NCBI GenBank assembly: GCA_020831775.1 | Contig: JAFIFZ010000079.1 | Span: 248,001 to 312,000, forward strand | Direction of reading: 5' to 3' | From: Phycisphaerales bacterium | GTDB lineage: Bacteria; Planctomycetota; Phycisphaerae; Phycisphaerales; UBA1924 | DNA: 64,000 nt | Part shown: piece by piece, positions 40,199 to 50,123 of the stretch | Position numbering within the stretch: position 1 is the stretch's first letter | Layout: the number at the start of each line of letters is the position of its first letter | Made by a program: the position numbers and the translations under genes | Notes under the pieces: model-generated | Told to the model about the DNA's origin: nothing | The model's input: the letters and a program-made list of their open reading frames with translations, nothing else | Database searches by the model: none

Positions 40199-41704
40199 TC
40201 ACTCGCGGCCGATCGGGAGGAAATCTTTCTCCTCCCCCTTGGCCCAGCGCTCGAACTTGGGCCAGAAGACCTCCCTGACGAGGATCTTCAGGCAGGCGGC
40301 GACGGGGATGGCCACCAGCACGCCGTAGAAGCCGGCCAGGGCCCCGCCGGCAAGGACGGCGAAGAGGATGGTCGGCGTGTCCATGTTGACGCTCTTGCCC
40401 TGGATGACGGGGGTCAGGAAGTAATCGTCGCCGACCTGGGCGATCTGCCAGATGACATACGGCCCGATGATCGCCCACCACCATGACGCCTGGAAGTCGA
40501 AAGAGAGCGGCCCGGGCTCGAGCAGCATCGCGACGATCGTGATCGGCAGCCCGATCATGCCCAGGTACGGGATGACCGAGAGCACGCCGACCAGCGGCCC
40601 CAGCAGCAGGGGCGCCGGCACCCCCACCGCCGCGTACCCGAGCGTGAGGTAGACGCTCAGGATCACCGCGATGGTCAGGCGCCCGCGGACGAACCCGCTG
40701 ACGACCCGGTCCATCTGGACGACCAGATCTTCCACCTGGTCCCGGTTCTTCTCGGGCACGAGGCTCCGCCCGAAGTCGATCACGCCCTTGAAGCCGGGTG
40801 AGATGAAGAGGAAGAAGAACGCCGTCAGGAAGAGCATGAAGGCGAAGGAAACGATCGAGATGAGGCCCGAGAAGGCCGCCTCGACCGCCCCTGCCCCGGT
40901 TCTAACTGCCCGCCCGGCGATCGCCTCGGCGTTGGCCCGGGTCCAGTTCAGGGCGAGCTCGATGAGGGCCCCCTGCTCGCGTTCCCCGGTGACGGCCTGT
41001 CGGAAGGTCGGGCCCTCGTCGTCGACCGTTTCTTGATCGCGTTCGCGTTCCTCGCCGCTTTCCTCATCCCCTTCCTCATCCCCTTCCTCATCCCGCTCTT
41101 CGTCCGGTGACTCGCCCTCCTCGCCTCTGAGCGACTCGCCGATGTCGCGGAGGATCTCGTCGCCCTCCCCGGTGCGACGCCACTCGACGAGCATGTCGTG
41201 CACGCTCCGCCAGAAGTCGCCGGGCAGTTCCTCGTAGAGCTCGGTGTTGTCAGGCTCGGCCGAGGACTTGAAGACCTGGTCGATGTTGGACGCGACACCC
41301 GCGGCGTACGCGACGCCCTGGGCCGCCCCGAGCGCCAGCCCAACCGTCGCGGGCAGCACGATCACAAACCCGAAGAAGAAGATGAGCACCAGCGCCGCCA
41401 GACGCCGTGTCATCCAACTGATGCGGACCATCTGGCGCACCACCGGCTCGAAGAGGTAGGCGAACAGGATCGCCAGCAGCAACGGGACGGTGACGATGCT
41501 GAGCTTGGCGCCCAGCCAGAACAGGGCGATCACGCCCGCGACCATCAGCACATCGCGGACGGGCTGGATCTGCCAGAGGTGCAGGTCCAGCCATGGGTTC
41601 TTCGCCTCGGGCCGGTCGCTCTCGGGCGACCCCTCCGGCGGGGTCTCTCCGGGCCGCTCCGGGTTGCCGGGCTCGTTCTGGTTTGGGCCTGCCTCGTCGG
41701 TCAT
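40199..41704 (-). CDS. AI-2E family (PerM/UPF0118) membrane permease
   Basis: This 501-residue protein has the AI-2E transporter arrangement: two N-terminal helix pairs (VLMVAGVIALFWLGAKLSIVTVPLLLAILFAYLFEPVV), a central soluble region, and a C-terminal bundle with GVPAPLLLGPLVGVLSVIPYLGMIGLPI and VNMDTPTILFAVLAGGALAGFYGVLVAIPVAA. Family members have been linked to export of AI-2-like compounds or to Na/H antiport. The first 45 residues are Pro/Glu-rich. The central loop carries an acidic DEEG repeat (about 205-235) encoded by a 12-base tandem repeat, an expansion I do not know from relatives. The start at 41704 is chosen as the natural ATG. Confidence 0.87.
   Translation of the reverse strand: MTDEAGPNQNEPGNPERPGETPPEGSPESDRPEAKNPWLDLHLWQIQPVRDVLMVAGVIALFWLGAKLSIVTVPLLLAILFAYLFEPVVRQMVRISWMTRRLAALVLIFFFGFVIVLPATVGLALGAAQGVAYAAGVASNIDQVFKSSAEPDNTELYEELPGDFWRSVHDMLVEWRRTGEGDEILRDIGESLRGEEGESPDEERDEEGDEEGDEESGEERERDQETVDDEGPTFRQAVTGEREQGALIELALNWTRANAEAIAGRAVRTGAGAVEAAFSGLISIVSFAFMLFLTAFFFLFISPGFKGVIDFGRSLVPEKNRDQVEDLVVQMDRVVSGFVRGRLTIAVILSVYLTLGYAAVGVPAPLLLGPLVGVLSVIPYLGMIGLPITIVAMLLEPGPLSFDFQASWWWAIIGPYVIWQIAQVGDDYFLTPVIQGKSVNMDTPTILFAVLAGGALAGFYGVLVAIPVAACLKILVREVFWPKFERWAKGEEKDFLPIGRE
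41061..41096. repeat. Three tandem 12-base repeats inside the permease gene
   Basis: Three copies of TCCTCATCCCCT (last with two changes) encode acidic DEEG units on the minus strand. The exact in-frame period means slippage would change protein length without a frameshift. Confidence 0.85.
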
Positions 41705-41813
41705 AGGGGCACAGGGTACCGCGGCGCGGCCCGGGCGCACAAACAACGCCCGGCGTCAAGCGGGGCCGGGCGTCAGAAGTGCGTCTCGCTCTGGCAGTCG
41801 CTCGGTTGTGGGT

Positions 41814-42209
41814 TCAGTTCTGGGGTTCGTTCATCGCCGGCTGGAGGGAGCCGAACGCCTCGTCGAAGTCGTAGACGGCCTGGAAATCGGCGAACGAGTC
41901 TTCGTCGGTCTTGCGCATCAGCCCGGCTTCGATCATCGCGAAGATGATCCGCCCGAAATCGTCGGTCCGGTTGATCGACCAGTGGGCGAGGACGGTGCGG
42001 GCCAAGAGCCCGTAGCGGCGCACGGCGTAGTCCTTCAGCCCGAAGCAGAGCTGCTGGCCCGAGACATGGCGGTTCTCGTCATCTGGCGCAGCGCCATCTC
42101 CGTGCACGAGACCGACCGTGTGGGAGAGCCCCTCACGCACGAACTCGAACGCCTGCTGGGGGTATGGCCCAGCGGAGTCGCGGATCATCTTCCATTCGAT
42201 TCCAGGCAT
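41814..42209 (-). CDS. Minf_1886 family protein
   Basis: This 131-residue protein has the signature of a small conserved family found in Planctomycetota and Verrucomicrobiota: YPQQAFEFVREGLSHTV, HVSGQQLCFGLKDYAVRRYGLLARTVLAHW, RTDDFGRIIFAMIEAGLMRKTDEDSFADFQAVYDFDEAF. Function is unknown; the fold seems all-helical and soluble. The start ATG at 42209 lies 6 bases after the stop of the glycosylase gene, so the two are probably co-transcribed. Confidence 0.82.
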   Translation of the reverse strand: MPGIEWKMIRDSAGPYPQQAFEFVREGLSHTVGLVHGDGAAPDDENRHVSGQQLCFGLKDYAVRRYGLLARTVLAHWSINRTDDFGRIIFAMIEAGLMRKTDEDSFADFQAVYDFDEAFGSLQPAMNEPQN

Positions 42210-42214
42210 CCCGC

Positions 42215-42976
<762 letters not shown>

Positions 42977-42980
42977 GGCC

Positions 42981-44783
42981 TCAGGCGTAGGCGTGCAGGC
43001 CGGGCAGGAGCAGATTGACGCCGAAGTAGGTCCAGAGCATCACAAAGAACCCGATGACGCTGAGCCACGCGGTCACCAGCTCGCGGTTCTGCACGACCAT
43101 GCGCACATGGATGACGATGAGGTAGACGATCCATGTGATGAGCGCCCAGGTCTCCTTGGGGTCGAACGCCCACCAGCGGCCCCACGAATGGTCGGCCCAC
43201 CACGCGCCCAGCAGGATGCCCACGCCCAGCGTCCAGAAGGCGAGCTGGAGCACGATCATCGTCGCGCGGTCCAGGTCGCGCAGCACGCGCGAGGGCGAGG
43301 CCTTGGTCTTCTCGACAGTAACGCCGTCGCTGAGGGCCGCGGCGAGCGCCGGCGTCTCGCCCACGCCGAAGCGCTTGGCGTAGTTGCCAACGAGGTAGAA
43401 GAGGCTGGTGATGAAGCCGATCGTGATCAGCCCGTACGAGGTGAGCACGATCGTGACATGGTACTTCAGGAGCACTGAGGTATTAAGGATTGCCGCCTCG
43501 CGCCCGATCGCCTGGCCGGGGATTCTCGCCTCGGTCGCGGTGATGAGGACGAGGAAGCCCGCCGCCGCGGCGGCAGCGCCGAACAGGAGCTGCTTGCGCC
43601 AGGCCATCAACCCGAGCGCCGCGAGCGAGCCGAACAGGCTCACGCCGATCATCGACTCGAACTGGTTCTGGATCGCAAACCGCTCGGCGATGATGCAGCG
43701 CAGCACGAAGCCGAAGGCGTGCAACCCGATCGCGCCCAGGAGCATCGCCATACCCAGCACCTTGAGCGTGCTGCGCTGCGTGCCGAACGCCAGCAGCAGC
43801 GTCACGAACGAGAGGGCGTAGATCCAGTACCCCCACACGAAGGCGTTGGCGCGGTTGTAGAGCATCTCGAGCGAACGCCTCGTGTCGGGGTAGACCTCGG
43901 CGTTGATGGTCGGCAGGATCTCGGCGAGGCGCACAGCCGCGGCGTTCACACCCTCGGCGTCGTGGTTGCGCCAAGCCTCGCCCAGAGCCAGCGCGATCGG
44001 ACGGACCTCCGCGGCCTGCGGGTACTCGTCAGAGAGATGATTCCAGGGCCGGTCTTCGGTGGGCGGGGCGACGAGCTTGAACATCGCCGGGGCGTTCATC
44101 AGCCCGCGGGCGGCACGCCCGAGCTCGGAGAACGCGCTTCTGTACGGGTCGCTGAACTCGTATCTCGCGTACAGCTCCTGCTGGTGCCACTCCAGCCAGA
44201 TCGGAGGGATGCGCCCGATGCGGAGGTACCGATCGCGGGCCTGCTCGATCCGCTCGGCCTCCGCGGCGCTCGTGCCCGGCTCGATCGGGAGCGCACGCTC
44301 AACAAACGAGCGACGCAGCGGCAGGTACCCGATCCGCACCAGCGGGCGGTCGGCGTAGAAGTGGCGATCGATCGAGAGGTCCAGCAGCGTAAAGAGCGGG
44401 TCGAACTCGAAGCGTTCGGGGCCCTCCTCACGCTGGATCAGGTCGAAGTAGCCCTGACGCCCGGTGATGTCGGCCATCACCTCGCGCGCCAGCGTGTCGA
44501 GGATCTTCACGCGCCCGTCGTGGAAGACTGCCAGGTCGCGCAGCGGCGAGAGATCGACGCGCGAGGCGAAGTCGGCCTTGGCTTGCAGGCGTTCGGCGGG
44601 GGTCGCGCTGCCGTCGCGATTGTGCAGCATCGGCCCGAACGGGTTTTCGCGCGAGGCGTCGGGCGTTTCGTCGTACGAGGACTCGGGGTGTTCGTTGCCC
44701 TGGGGGGCGTAGCCCTGCGCCAGCGCGCCGGGCGAGGCCAAGAGCAGCAACGCCGAAACAACGCCGGTCAACCATGCTCTCAT
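42981..44783 (-). CDS. CcsA-type cytochrome c biogenesis protein with large periplasmic domain
   Basis: The protein has 600 residues: a signal peptide (about 1-22), about 300 residues of soluble, probably periplasmic sequence, then eight or so membrane helices carrying the haem-handling WWD motif (AWWADHSWGRWWAFDPKETWALITW) and conserved His. CcsA/CcsB is the system II synthase that delivers haem to apocytochrome CXXCH sites. The start overlaps the stop of the ResB gene (44780-44783, ATGA), forming a resB-ccsA unit. A terminal oxidase with a c-type domain and ActE downstream in the same window are likely clients. Confidence 0.88.
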   Translation of the reverse strand: MRAWLTGVVSALLLLASPGALAQGYAPQGNEHPESSYDETPDASRENPFGPMLHNRDGSATPAERLQAKADFASRVDLSPLRDLAVFHDGRVKILDTLAREVMADITGRQGYFDLIQREEGPERFEFDPLFTLLDLSIDRHFYADRPLVRIGYLPLRRSFVERALPIEPGTSAAEAERIEQARDRYLRIGRIPPIWLEWHQQELYARYEFSDPYRSAFSELGRAARGLMNAPAMFKLVAPPTEDRPWNHLSDEYPQAAEVRPIALALGEAWRNHDAEGVNAAAVRLAEILPTINAEVYPDTRRSLEMLYNRANAFVWGYWIYALSFVTLLLAFGTQRSTLKVLGMAMLLGAIGLHAFGFVLRCIIAERFAIQNQFESMIGVSLFGSLAALGLMAWRKQLLFGAAAAAAGFLVLITATEARIPGQAIGREAAILNTSVLLKYHVTIVLTSYGLITIGFITSLFYLVGNYAKRFGVGETPALAAALSDGVTVEKTKASPSRVLRDLDRATMIVLQLAFWTLGVGILLGAWWADHSWGRWWAFDPKETWALITWIVYLIVIHVRMVVQNRELVTAWLSVIGFFVMLWTYFGVNLLLPGLHAYA

Positions 44784-47449
44784 GCCGTTACCTCCGCGTC
44801 GGGCGCGGGCCCGTCGGGTCTTTGGCGTTTGGCCGACGCCTTGGGTGCGGGGCGCTGGCCCGAGGCGATCTCCCGCTGGATCTTGGCCTTCTTTCGCCGG
44901 AGCAGCCAGGGCTTGACATAGAAGGCCCAGGGGATGCCCACGCCCATGAGGATGCCGCCAAACGCGATGATGTGGATGCCGGGGTTGTTGCCCGCGTGAA
45001 GGATGGTGAAGGCGACATAGGGACGGTCGATCTCGCCCGCGTCGGCCATCTCGCGCGTGCGGTTCCATGTGTTGGGGTCCCAGCCCGCCTGGGCGAACTT
45101 GAACTGCCCCGGGTTGATCCCAGAGAGCAGGCGCCCGACAAAGCCGAGCACGGGTCCGCCCGGCGGGTCGTAGACATTGAACGGCGCCCGAAGCGGCGCG
45201 TTGAGCTTGGCGATGTGGGTGAAGGGCTCCATCCGGACCGTCTGGCCGACGGGCGCAGGGCGGACGCTGACGATCGACTGATAGTCGCGCGGCGCTCCCC
45301 GGTGGGCGTACTCGATCATCTCGAAGTCTTCCAGACGCAGCTCGAAGCCCGGCAGTCGGCGCCACTGGCGCCCGAAGGCCATCGACACGCGACGCCCGTC
45401 GGGCAGCGCGATCGCGCGGCGCGTGAGCTCCGACTGCTCGCGCAGGTATCGGGTGTAGGGCAGCCACACCACCCGCTTCCACTCGGGGAAGAGCTCGCTG
45501 GTCACCTCGACCGCGAGCATCGCGCGATCGTGTGTCCCGACGAAGTCGCGATCCTGCAGATGGGCCGTCTTGGGGATCGGCCGCTCGAACGCCTCGGCGT
45601 GGGCCCAGCGCTGACCGATCTCGACCGTCAGCCCGTCGAGCACGCCCTCGAAGCGGCCCTCTCCGCTCTCGTCGAAGCGGGAGACAACGCGTCCGCCGGG
45701 CATGCGGAGGATCAGGCCGACGCCGCGGTCTGTGAACTCGACGATGAAGATCTGGGGCTTGGTCGCGTCAACATGCGCGAGGCGCAGTCGCGGGTCGGGG
45801 TCGCGCCGGGCGGGGCGTCCGTCGTCGCCCACCTCGTCGGCGATGTCCTGGGCGATCTCGGGGTAGCGGTGGTAGACCCAGCGCGTGACCGACTCGCCCT
45901 CGGGCGAGTTGACGCGGACCTTGAGCAGGCTGCTCTCGGCGCCCTCGAACCCTTCGGTGACGATCGGCAGGTCCGGGCGGTCGAGCACATCCTCGACGGC
46001 GATCGTAAAGCCGCTGTCTCCGATCGGGACGGGGCTGACAAAGAGTTCCTCGTCGGAGGCGACGCGGATGGCGCGCCGGAGGACGCCGCCGTCGGGCTCC
46101 TCGATCTCGGCGATCAGCGCGTGCCAGGTGTTTTCGGGCAGCGGCTCGAGCAGGTCGCGGAGGCGCTCCTCGCTCGGGTCGAGCAGGTACTCGACGCCGA
46201 TGTCGGGGACCTCGGCCACGCGCCAGCGCGGGATGCGCGGGAGCATGAAGAAGCTCAGGGGCTCGAAATCCGGGGCGCCGAGCCGCAGCTCCCGCAGCGG
46301 GTTGAGCGCGTCGCCCGGACGGAAGACGCTCGCGCTCTCGGGGGCCACCTTGAGCCAGTCGATGCGGGGCTGCTCTTCGGCGTACATCGTGTAGCCGACG
46401 ACGCGGAAGCGCAGATCGGTCGCGGGAGGCGTGCGATTGGGCAATTCCGGCGTTTCACGCCCGATCAGTCGATCCAGCGCGAGCGAGAAGCGCACGCTCA
46501 ACGGGATCGTCTGCTCGTGCGGGTGGCCGGTGTCGATCGAGAGCGTGCGTCCGCCGTCTTCGGGGCGATCGACCGGCGCGCCGATCTCGCTCCACGCCGT
46601 CGGCCCCGCGGTGACATTCAGCCCGTAGTCGTTGTACCGGGGGATGCGCTCGAGCGGGATCTGGTACCACCCCGAGAACTCGCTGCGGATGTTCAGTGCG
46701 ACCCGTTCGCGGTCGTAGAAGACCTCCTGCCACGGGCCGGGCTCGGGCAGCCCGTTCTCGCCGGTGGGCCCGGAGGCGAGCATCGTGTCGCCCTCCAACT
46801 TGTAGACGCCGTAATAGAGGCTGCCGACGGCGATCAGCACGATGCCCGAGTGGACCGAAAGCACGCCGATGTTGACGAACTTGAACTCGATGCGGCGCAC
46901 CGTCGCAACGATCATGTTGATCACAAAGAGGATCAGCATGAGCTGCATCGGCCAGGTGGTGTAGAACTGCAGCTCGGTCATCTCGATGCCGGGCAGGCGG
47001 CGCAGCGTCGTCGACTTGTAAGTCTCGGCGTACGCGGCAAAGAGACGGAACCCCTCGCCCGTGCCCGGGTCGTAGTCCATCCGGGGCCAGAGCACGCCGA
47101 CAAAGAAGAGCACGCCGCAGGCCGCAAAGGCGATCCCGCCCAGGAACCGCATGGCAAAGCGCCCCGCCGGGCCGCACATCTGCGCGAACGGCTGCAGGCT
47201 CAGCAGCCCGATCCCCAGTACGGCGCCGATCGTCAGGCAGAAGACCGCCGCGTAGATGAGATAGGTCGGGATCAGCGCCAGCATGCCCATCGGGATGCTC
47301 GCCAGGATGCCGTAGATGCTGACGCCGATCAGCAGGAGCACGGCGAACCAGATCGAGCTGAGCGTGCGGAGGGCCCACTTGGCGGGCGCAGCCCAAGCCG
47401 GGAAGACTCGGTCGTCCCATGCTTTGCTGCGGTGCCACTTGGCGCTCAT
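44780..47449 (-). CDS. ResB-like cytochrome c biogenesis protein
   Basis: This 889-residue membrane protein has helices at about 28-52, 62-90, 100-125 and 172-190 (LRTLSSIWFAVLLLIGVSIYGILASIPM, GRFAMRFLGGIAFAACGVLFFVGVLW, MQLMLILFVINMIVATV), then NIGVLSVHSGIVLIAVGSLYYGVYKLEGDT. A periplasmic domain of over 600 residues follows and a final helix lies near 830. ResB/Ccs1 works with CcsA to chaperone apocytochromes. The protein is roughly twice the size of a typical ResB because of the periplasmic part. It is first of the pair; no upstream partner is seen within 75 bp. Confidence 0.85.
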   Translation of the reverse strand: MSAKWHRSKAWDDRVFPAWAAPAKWALRTLSSIWFAVLLLIGVSIYGILASIPMGMLALIPTYLIYAAVFCLTIGAVLGIGLLSLQPFAQMCGPAGRFAMRFLGGIAFAACGVLFFVGVLWPRMDYDPGTGEGFRLFAAYAETYKSTTLRRLPGIEMTELQFYTTWPMQLMLILFVINMIVATVRRIEFKFVNIGVLSVHSGIVLIAVGSLYYGVYKLEGDTMLASGPTGENGLPEPGPWQEVFYDRERVALNIRSEFSGWYQIPLERIPRYNDYGLNVTAGPTAWSEIGAPVDRPEDGGRTLSIDTGHPHEQTIPLSVRFSLALDRLIGRETPELPNRTPPATDLRFRVVGYTMYAEEQPRIDWLKVAPESASVFRPGDALNPLRELRLGAPDFEPLSFFMLPRIPRWRVAEVPDIGVEYLLDPSEERLRDLLEPLPENTWHALIAEIEEPDGGVLRRAIRVASDEELFVSPVPIGDSGFTIAVEDVLDRPDLPIVTEGFEGAESSLLKVRVNSPEGESVTRWVYHRYPEIAQDIADEVGDDGRPARRDPDPRLRLAHVDATKPQIFIVEFTDRGVGLILRMPGGRVVSRFDESGEGRFEGVLDGLTVEIGQRWAHAEAFERPIPKTAHLQDRDFVGTHDRAMLAVEVTSELFPEWKRVVWLPYTRYLREQSELTRRAIALPDGRRVSMAFGRQWRRLPGFELRLEDFEMIEYAHRGAPRDYQSIVSVRPAPVGQTVRMEPFTHIAKLNAPLRAPFNVYDPPGGPVLGFVGRLLSGINPGQFKFAQAGWDPNTWNRTREMADAGEIDRPYVAFTILHAGNNPGIHIIAFGGILMGVGIPWAFYVKPWLLRRKKAKIQREIASGQRPAPKASAKRQRPDGPAPDAEVTA

Positions 47450-47524
47450 CGGGGCCTCGTACGCTGGATCGGCGCGGCTCGCGCGGGCGGTGCCGGGATC
47501 GCATGAAGTTTCGGCTGAAGCGTA

Positions 47525-48949
47525 TTATTTCCCGTTCAGCAGCAATCGGGGCGGGAAATCGCCGGAAAACACGCGTTCCAACGCCGACGCTCCGGTCCTG
47601 TTTGTGTCCACCGGGACCGCGACAATCCCCAGCGGGGTCGATCCCGCGCCGATCGTGAACCCGGACGCATCGAGCCCCAGCAGACCCGCCCCTTCGATTG
47701 TTGCCATCAAAAGGAGGTCGGCCAGTGCCGCCGGCGAACGGCCGAAGTCCCCGCGTTGATAGATGAGACGAAGGTCATCGAGCGTCGAGAGGCCCGAGCC
47801 TCCCGCCTGGACGCACGATGCGGGCAGGTTGATGATCGAATCGGTCCCGATCGCGACGCGGACGCCGGCTTTCCGCATCTCACGGTAGCGGTGCGGGCCG
47901 AGAGAGCGGTCGAAGCCGAAATACGAGGAAGCACGGGGGCAGTAGATCACCGGCGTGCCCGTTTCGGCCAGGATCTCGATGTCCCGATCCGAGGCGTCGT
48001 TGACATGGACGGCGATCGTCGGACCGTCGCGGAGGAGTTCGGCCATGTGCCCGATCGGGGTGGCACCATCGCCGACGCCATCGGGGCCCTGCTCGTCCCA
48101 CAGCCGCATCGACTCGAGGAACGCCCGGACCGGGCCCTCGCCCCGCCCGATGAACAGGTGCTCGTCCGGGGACTCTGACAGGTGCGTGCAGAGCGGCAGG
48201 GCGAACTCGCGGGCCAGCGCCGCCAGCTCGGCGTAGACCCGCCGGTCGACCGACACGGGCGCGTGGGGCGAGAGGCCGAGGCGGACCGGGAGATCCGGCT
48301 TGCAGCCCTCGGGGTGGGCTTCCAGGAGGGAGCGGACGCTCGCCGCGGCGTTCGCCCGGCCCGGACCCATCCCGAAGCTCTCGACAAAGCTGACGCCCCG
48401 CATGGAGCTTGCCGCGAGGGTCTTCCACGGGGTGGCGGTGGGCCTTGGGCCGAGGGCGCCGGCGATGTCCCCCACCGCCACGACGCCCCCGCGACGCAGC
48501 AGGTCGACCCCCAGATTGACGGCGGCCTCGATCTCCGGGTCGGTCCTCGGCCGCTCGCGGACGACCATCGAGAGCCAGTCGGCGAAGGGGCGGTCCGGGT
48601 CGAAGGGCCTCGGGCCGACGCCCGAGAGGTCGAGGTGGGTGTGGGCGTTGACCAGGCCGGGGATCAGCACCGAGTCGGCGAGGCTCACGCGGATCGCGTC
48701 GGCGAAGGTGGAGGCTTTGTCGATTGCGCCGGGTCGGTCGCAGGCGAGGACACGGATGGCGTAGGTCGGCGTCGACCCCGTCGGCGAGAGTTCGACGACC
48801 AGCGAGCCGGGTTCGAGAGCGACGCCTGCGGGATCGAGCACGCCCGCGGCGTCGAGGCGAAGGAGGACGGGCGACCGCGCGGCAACCGACACCGCCTGTT
48901 CGAGGGGATCCGGAAATACTGTCGTTTGCTGTGGATTGCTGGTGGGCAC
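47525..48949 (-). CDS. Amidohydrolase superfamily protein (chlorohydrolase/adenosine deaminase-like)
   Basis: The protein has 474 residues from a GTG at 48949. Metal motifs are visible: NAHTHLDLSGVG (HxH), CTHLSES (third His), VAVHVNDASDRDIEIL (fourth His) and GTDSIINLP (Asp). This is the SsnA/AtzB/MtaD/aminofutalosine-deaminase branch, which deaminates or dechlorinates purine- or triazine-like rings. A role as aminodeoxyfutalosine deaminase in menaquinone synthesis is one candidate, as the HTHLDLS form is seen there, but this is not certain. No ATG is suitable before residue 100, so the GTG is inferred. It is divergent from the OmpA lipoprotein. Confidence 0.78.
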   Translation of the reverse strand: MPTSNPQQTTVFPDPLEQAVSVAARSPVLLRLDAAGVLDPAGVALEPGSLVVELSPTGSTPTYAIRVLACDRPGAIDKASTFADAIRVSLADSVLIPGLVNAHTHLDLSGVGPRPFDPDRPFADWLSMVVRERPRTDPEIEAAVNLGVDLLRRGGVVAVGDIAGALGPRPTATPWKTLAASSMRGVSFVESFGMGPGRANAAASVRSLLEAHPEGCKPDLPVRLGLSPHAPVSVDRRVYAELAALAREFALPLCTHLSESPDEHLFIGRGEGPVRAFLESMRLWDEQGPDGVGDGATPIGHMAELLRDGPTIAVHVNDASDRDIEILAETGTPVIYCPRASSYFGFDRSLGPHRYREMRKAGVRVAIGTDSIINLPASCVQAGGSGLSTLDDLRLIYQRGDFGRSPAALADLLLMATIEGAGLLGLDASGFTIGAGSTPLGIVAVPVDTNRTGASALERVFSGDFPPRLLLNGK

Positions 48950-49143
48950 GGTGTCTCGGAGGTTGCGCGCGATCGGCGCTTCAGGGATGATGTATTTGTG
49001 GTCGGCGCGGAGGCTCTGACGGGCTATGCTCGGACAAGCAGGGCCGGTGTCGGCCGGCAAGGAATCATTGACCGGGTGCGGCGGAGCCACGCCCCGCGGG
49101 CCGGACCGGCCGCCGAAAGCGGCGCGGAAAAAGGAGTATTCGC

Positions 49144-50043
49144 ATGCGCAGAGCCCCGTCCAGTATTCATCGTCGCCGGCGCTTGTCGCTGGCGGTCCTC
49201 GCACTCTCTGGCCTCGGCATGGGGCTTGGCGGGTGCGCCACGCAGGGCAGCTACGACGACCTGCGTCAGACCAACAGAACACTGCAGGAACAGAACCTGC
49301 GATTGCAGCAGGAGCTCGAGTCCTGCCGCAGCACCCTCTCGGCCCGCGACGGCGCCGAGGGCGACGCGTACACCGCGATGCAGACGCAGCAGCGCGAGAT
49401 CGACCGGCTCAAGGGCCTGGTCTCCGAGCGCGACCGTGCGTTGGCTGACTTCGAGCGGATGGTCAACGAGATGGACGGCACCCGGCTCGACCCGGTGACC
49501 GACCGGGCGCTGGCCGACCTCGCGGCCCGCTACCCCAACCTGATCAGCTACGACGCGGATCGCGGGATGCTCCGCTTCGCCAGCGACCTGACCTTCGGCT
49601 CGGGCTCTGACGCCCTGAGCGACCAGGCTAAGCGTTCGATCCGCCAGCTCGCCGAGGTGCTCAAGGGCGCGGGCGCTCAGTACGATGTCGACATCGTCGG
49701 GCACACCGACAATGTGCCGATCGGCAACCCCGCGACACGCGAGCGTCACCCCACCAACATGCACCTCTCGGTGCACCGCGCGATCTCGGTCCGCAACGAG
49801 CTGCGCTCGGCGGGCGTCACGGCCGAGAAGATGCGCGCCAGCGGCTGGGGCGAGCACCGCCCGATCGTCCGCAACAACCCCTCTGGCGGCACGGTGCAGA
49901 ACCGGCGCGTCGAGATCTACCTGACCCGCGGCGGCTGGAGCGGCCCCTCGGCGACCCCCGCGCTGGCGAGCCCCGAACGCCGCACCGAGCCGACGCGTCA
50001 GCAGCCGACGCAGACCCGCGACGACGCGGACATCGTCAAGTAA
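49144..50043 (+). CDS. OmpA/MotB-family peptidoglycan-binding lipoprotein
   Basis: The protein has 299 residues with a lipoprotein signal (RRRRLSLAVLALSGLGMGLGGC, Cys31). A coiled coil follows (about 35-120; YDDLRQTNRTLQEQNLRLQQELESC, TQQREIDRLKGLVSERDRALADF). An OmpA C-terminal domain comes next (about 145-275; LTFGSGSDALSDQAKRSIRQLAEVL, DIVGHTDNVPIG, SVHRAISVRNELRSAGV, RRVEIYL) that clamps diaminopimelate in peptidoglycan. The last 25 residues are low-complexity. The architecture resembles Pal/YiaD tethers. It is monocistronic, with its own terminator, and divergent from the amidohydrolase. Confidence 0.9.
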   Translation: MRRAPSSIHRRRRLSLAVLALSGLGMGLGGCATQGSYDDLRQTNRTLQEQNLRLQQELESCRSTLSARDGAEGDAYTAMQTQQREIDRLKGLVSERDRALADFERMVNEMDGTRLDPVTDRALADLAARYPNLISYDADRGMLRFASDLTFGSGSDALSDQAKRSIRQLAEVLKGAGAQYDVDIVGHTDNVPIGNPATRERHPTNMHLSVHRAISVRNELRSAGVTAEKMRASGWGEHRPIVRNNPSGGTVQNRRVEIYLTRGGWSGPSATPALASPERRTEPTRQQPTQTRDDADIVK

Positions 50044-50070
50044 TCAACGGCCCGATCAACGCGATCACCG

Positions 50071-50100
50071 ACCGCCGCCCCTGGGCGGCGGTTTTCTTTT
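50071..50100 (+). terminator. Intrinsic terminator after the OmpA lipoprotein gene
   Basis: A 9-bp stem (ACCGCCGCC at 50071-50079 with GGCGGCGGT at 50084-50092), CCTG loop and a T-rich tail lie 28 bases after the stop. It also faces the end of the respiratory operon. Confidence 0.9.
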
Positions 50101-50123
50101 GAGGGGTGTGGGGCGGAGACGCG

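Noticed and set aside
41061-41096. Short direct repeats considered as a CRISPR array
   Set aside because: The units abut without spacers and are in frame inside a membrane protein gene.
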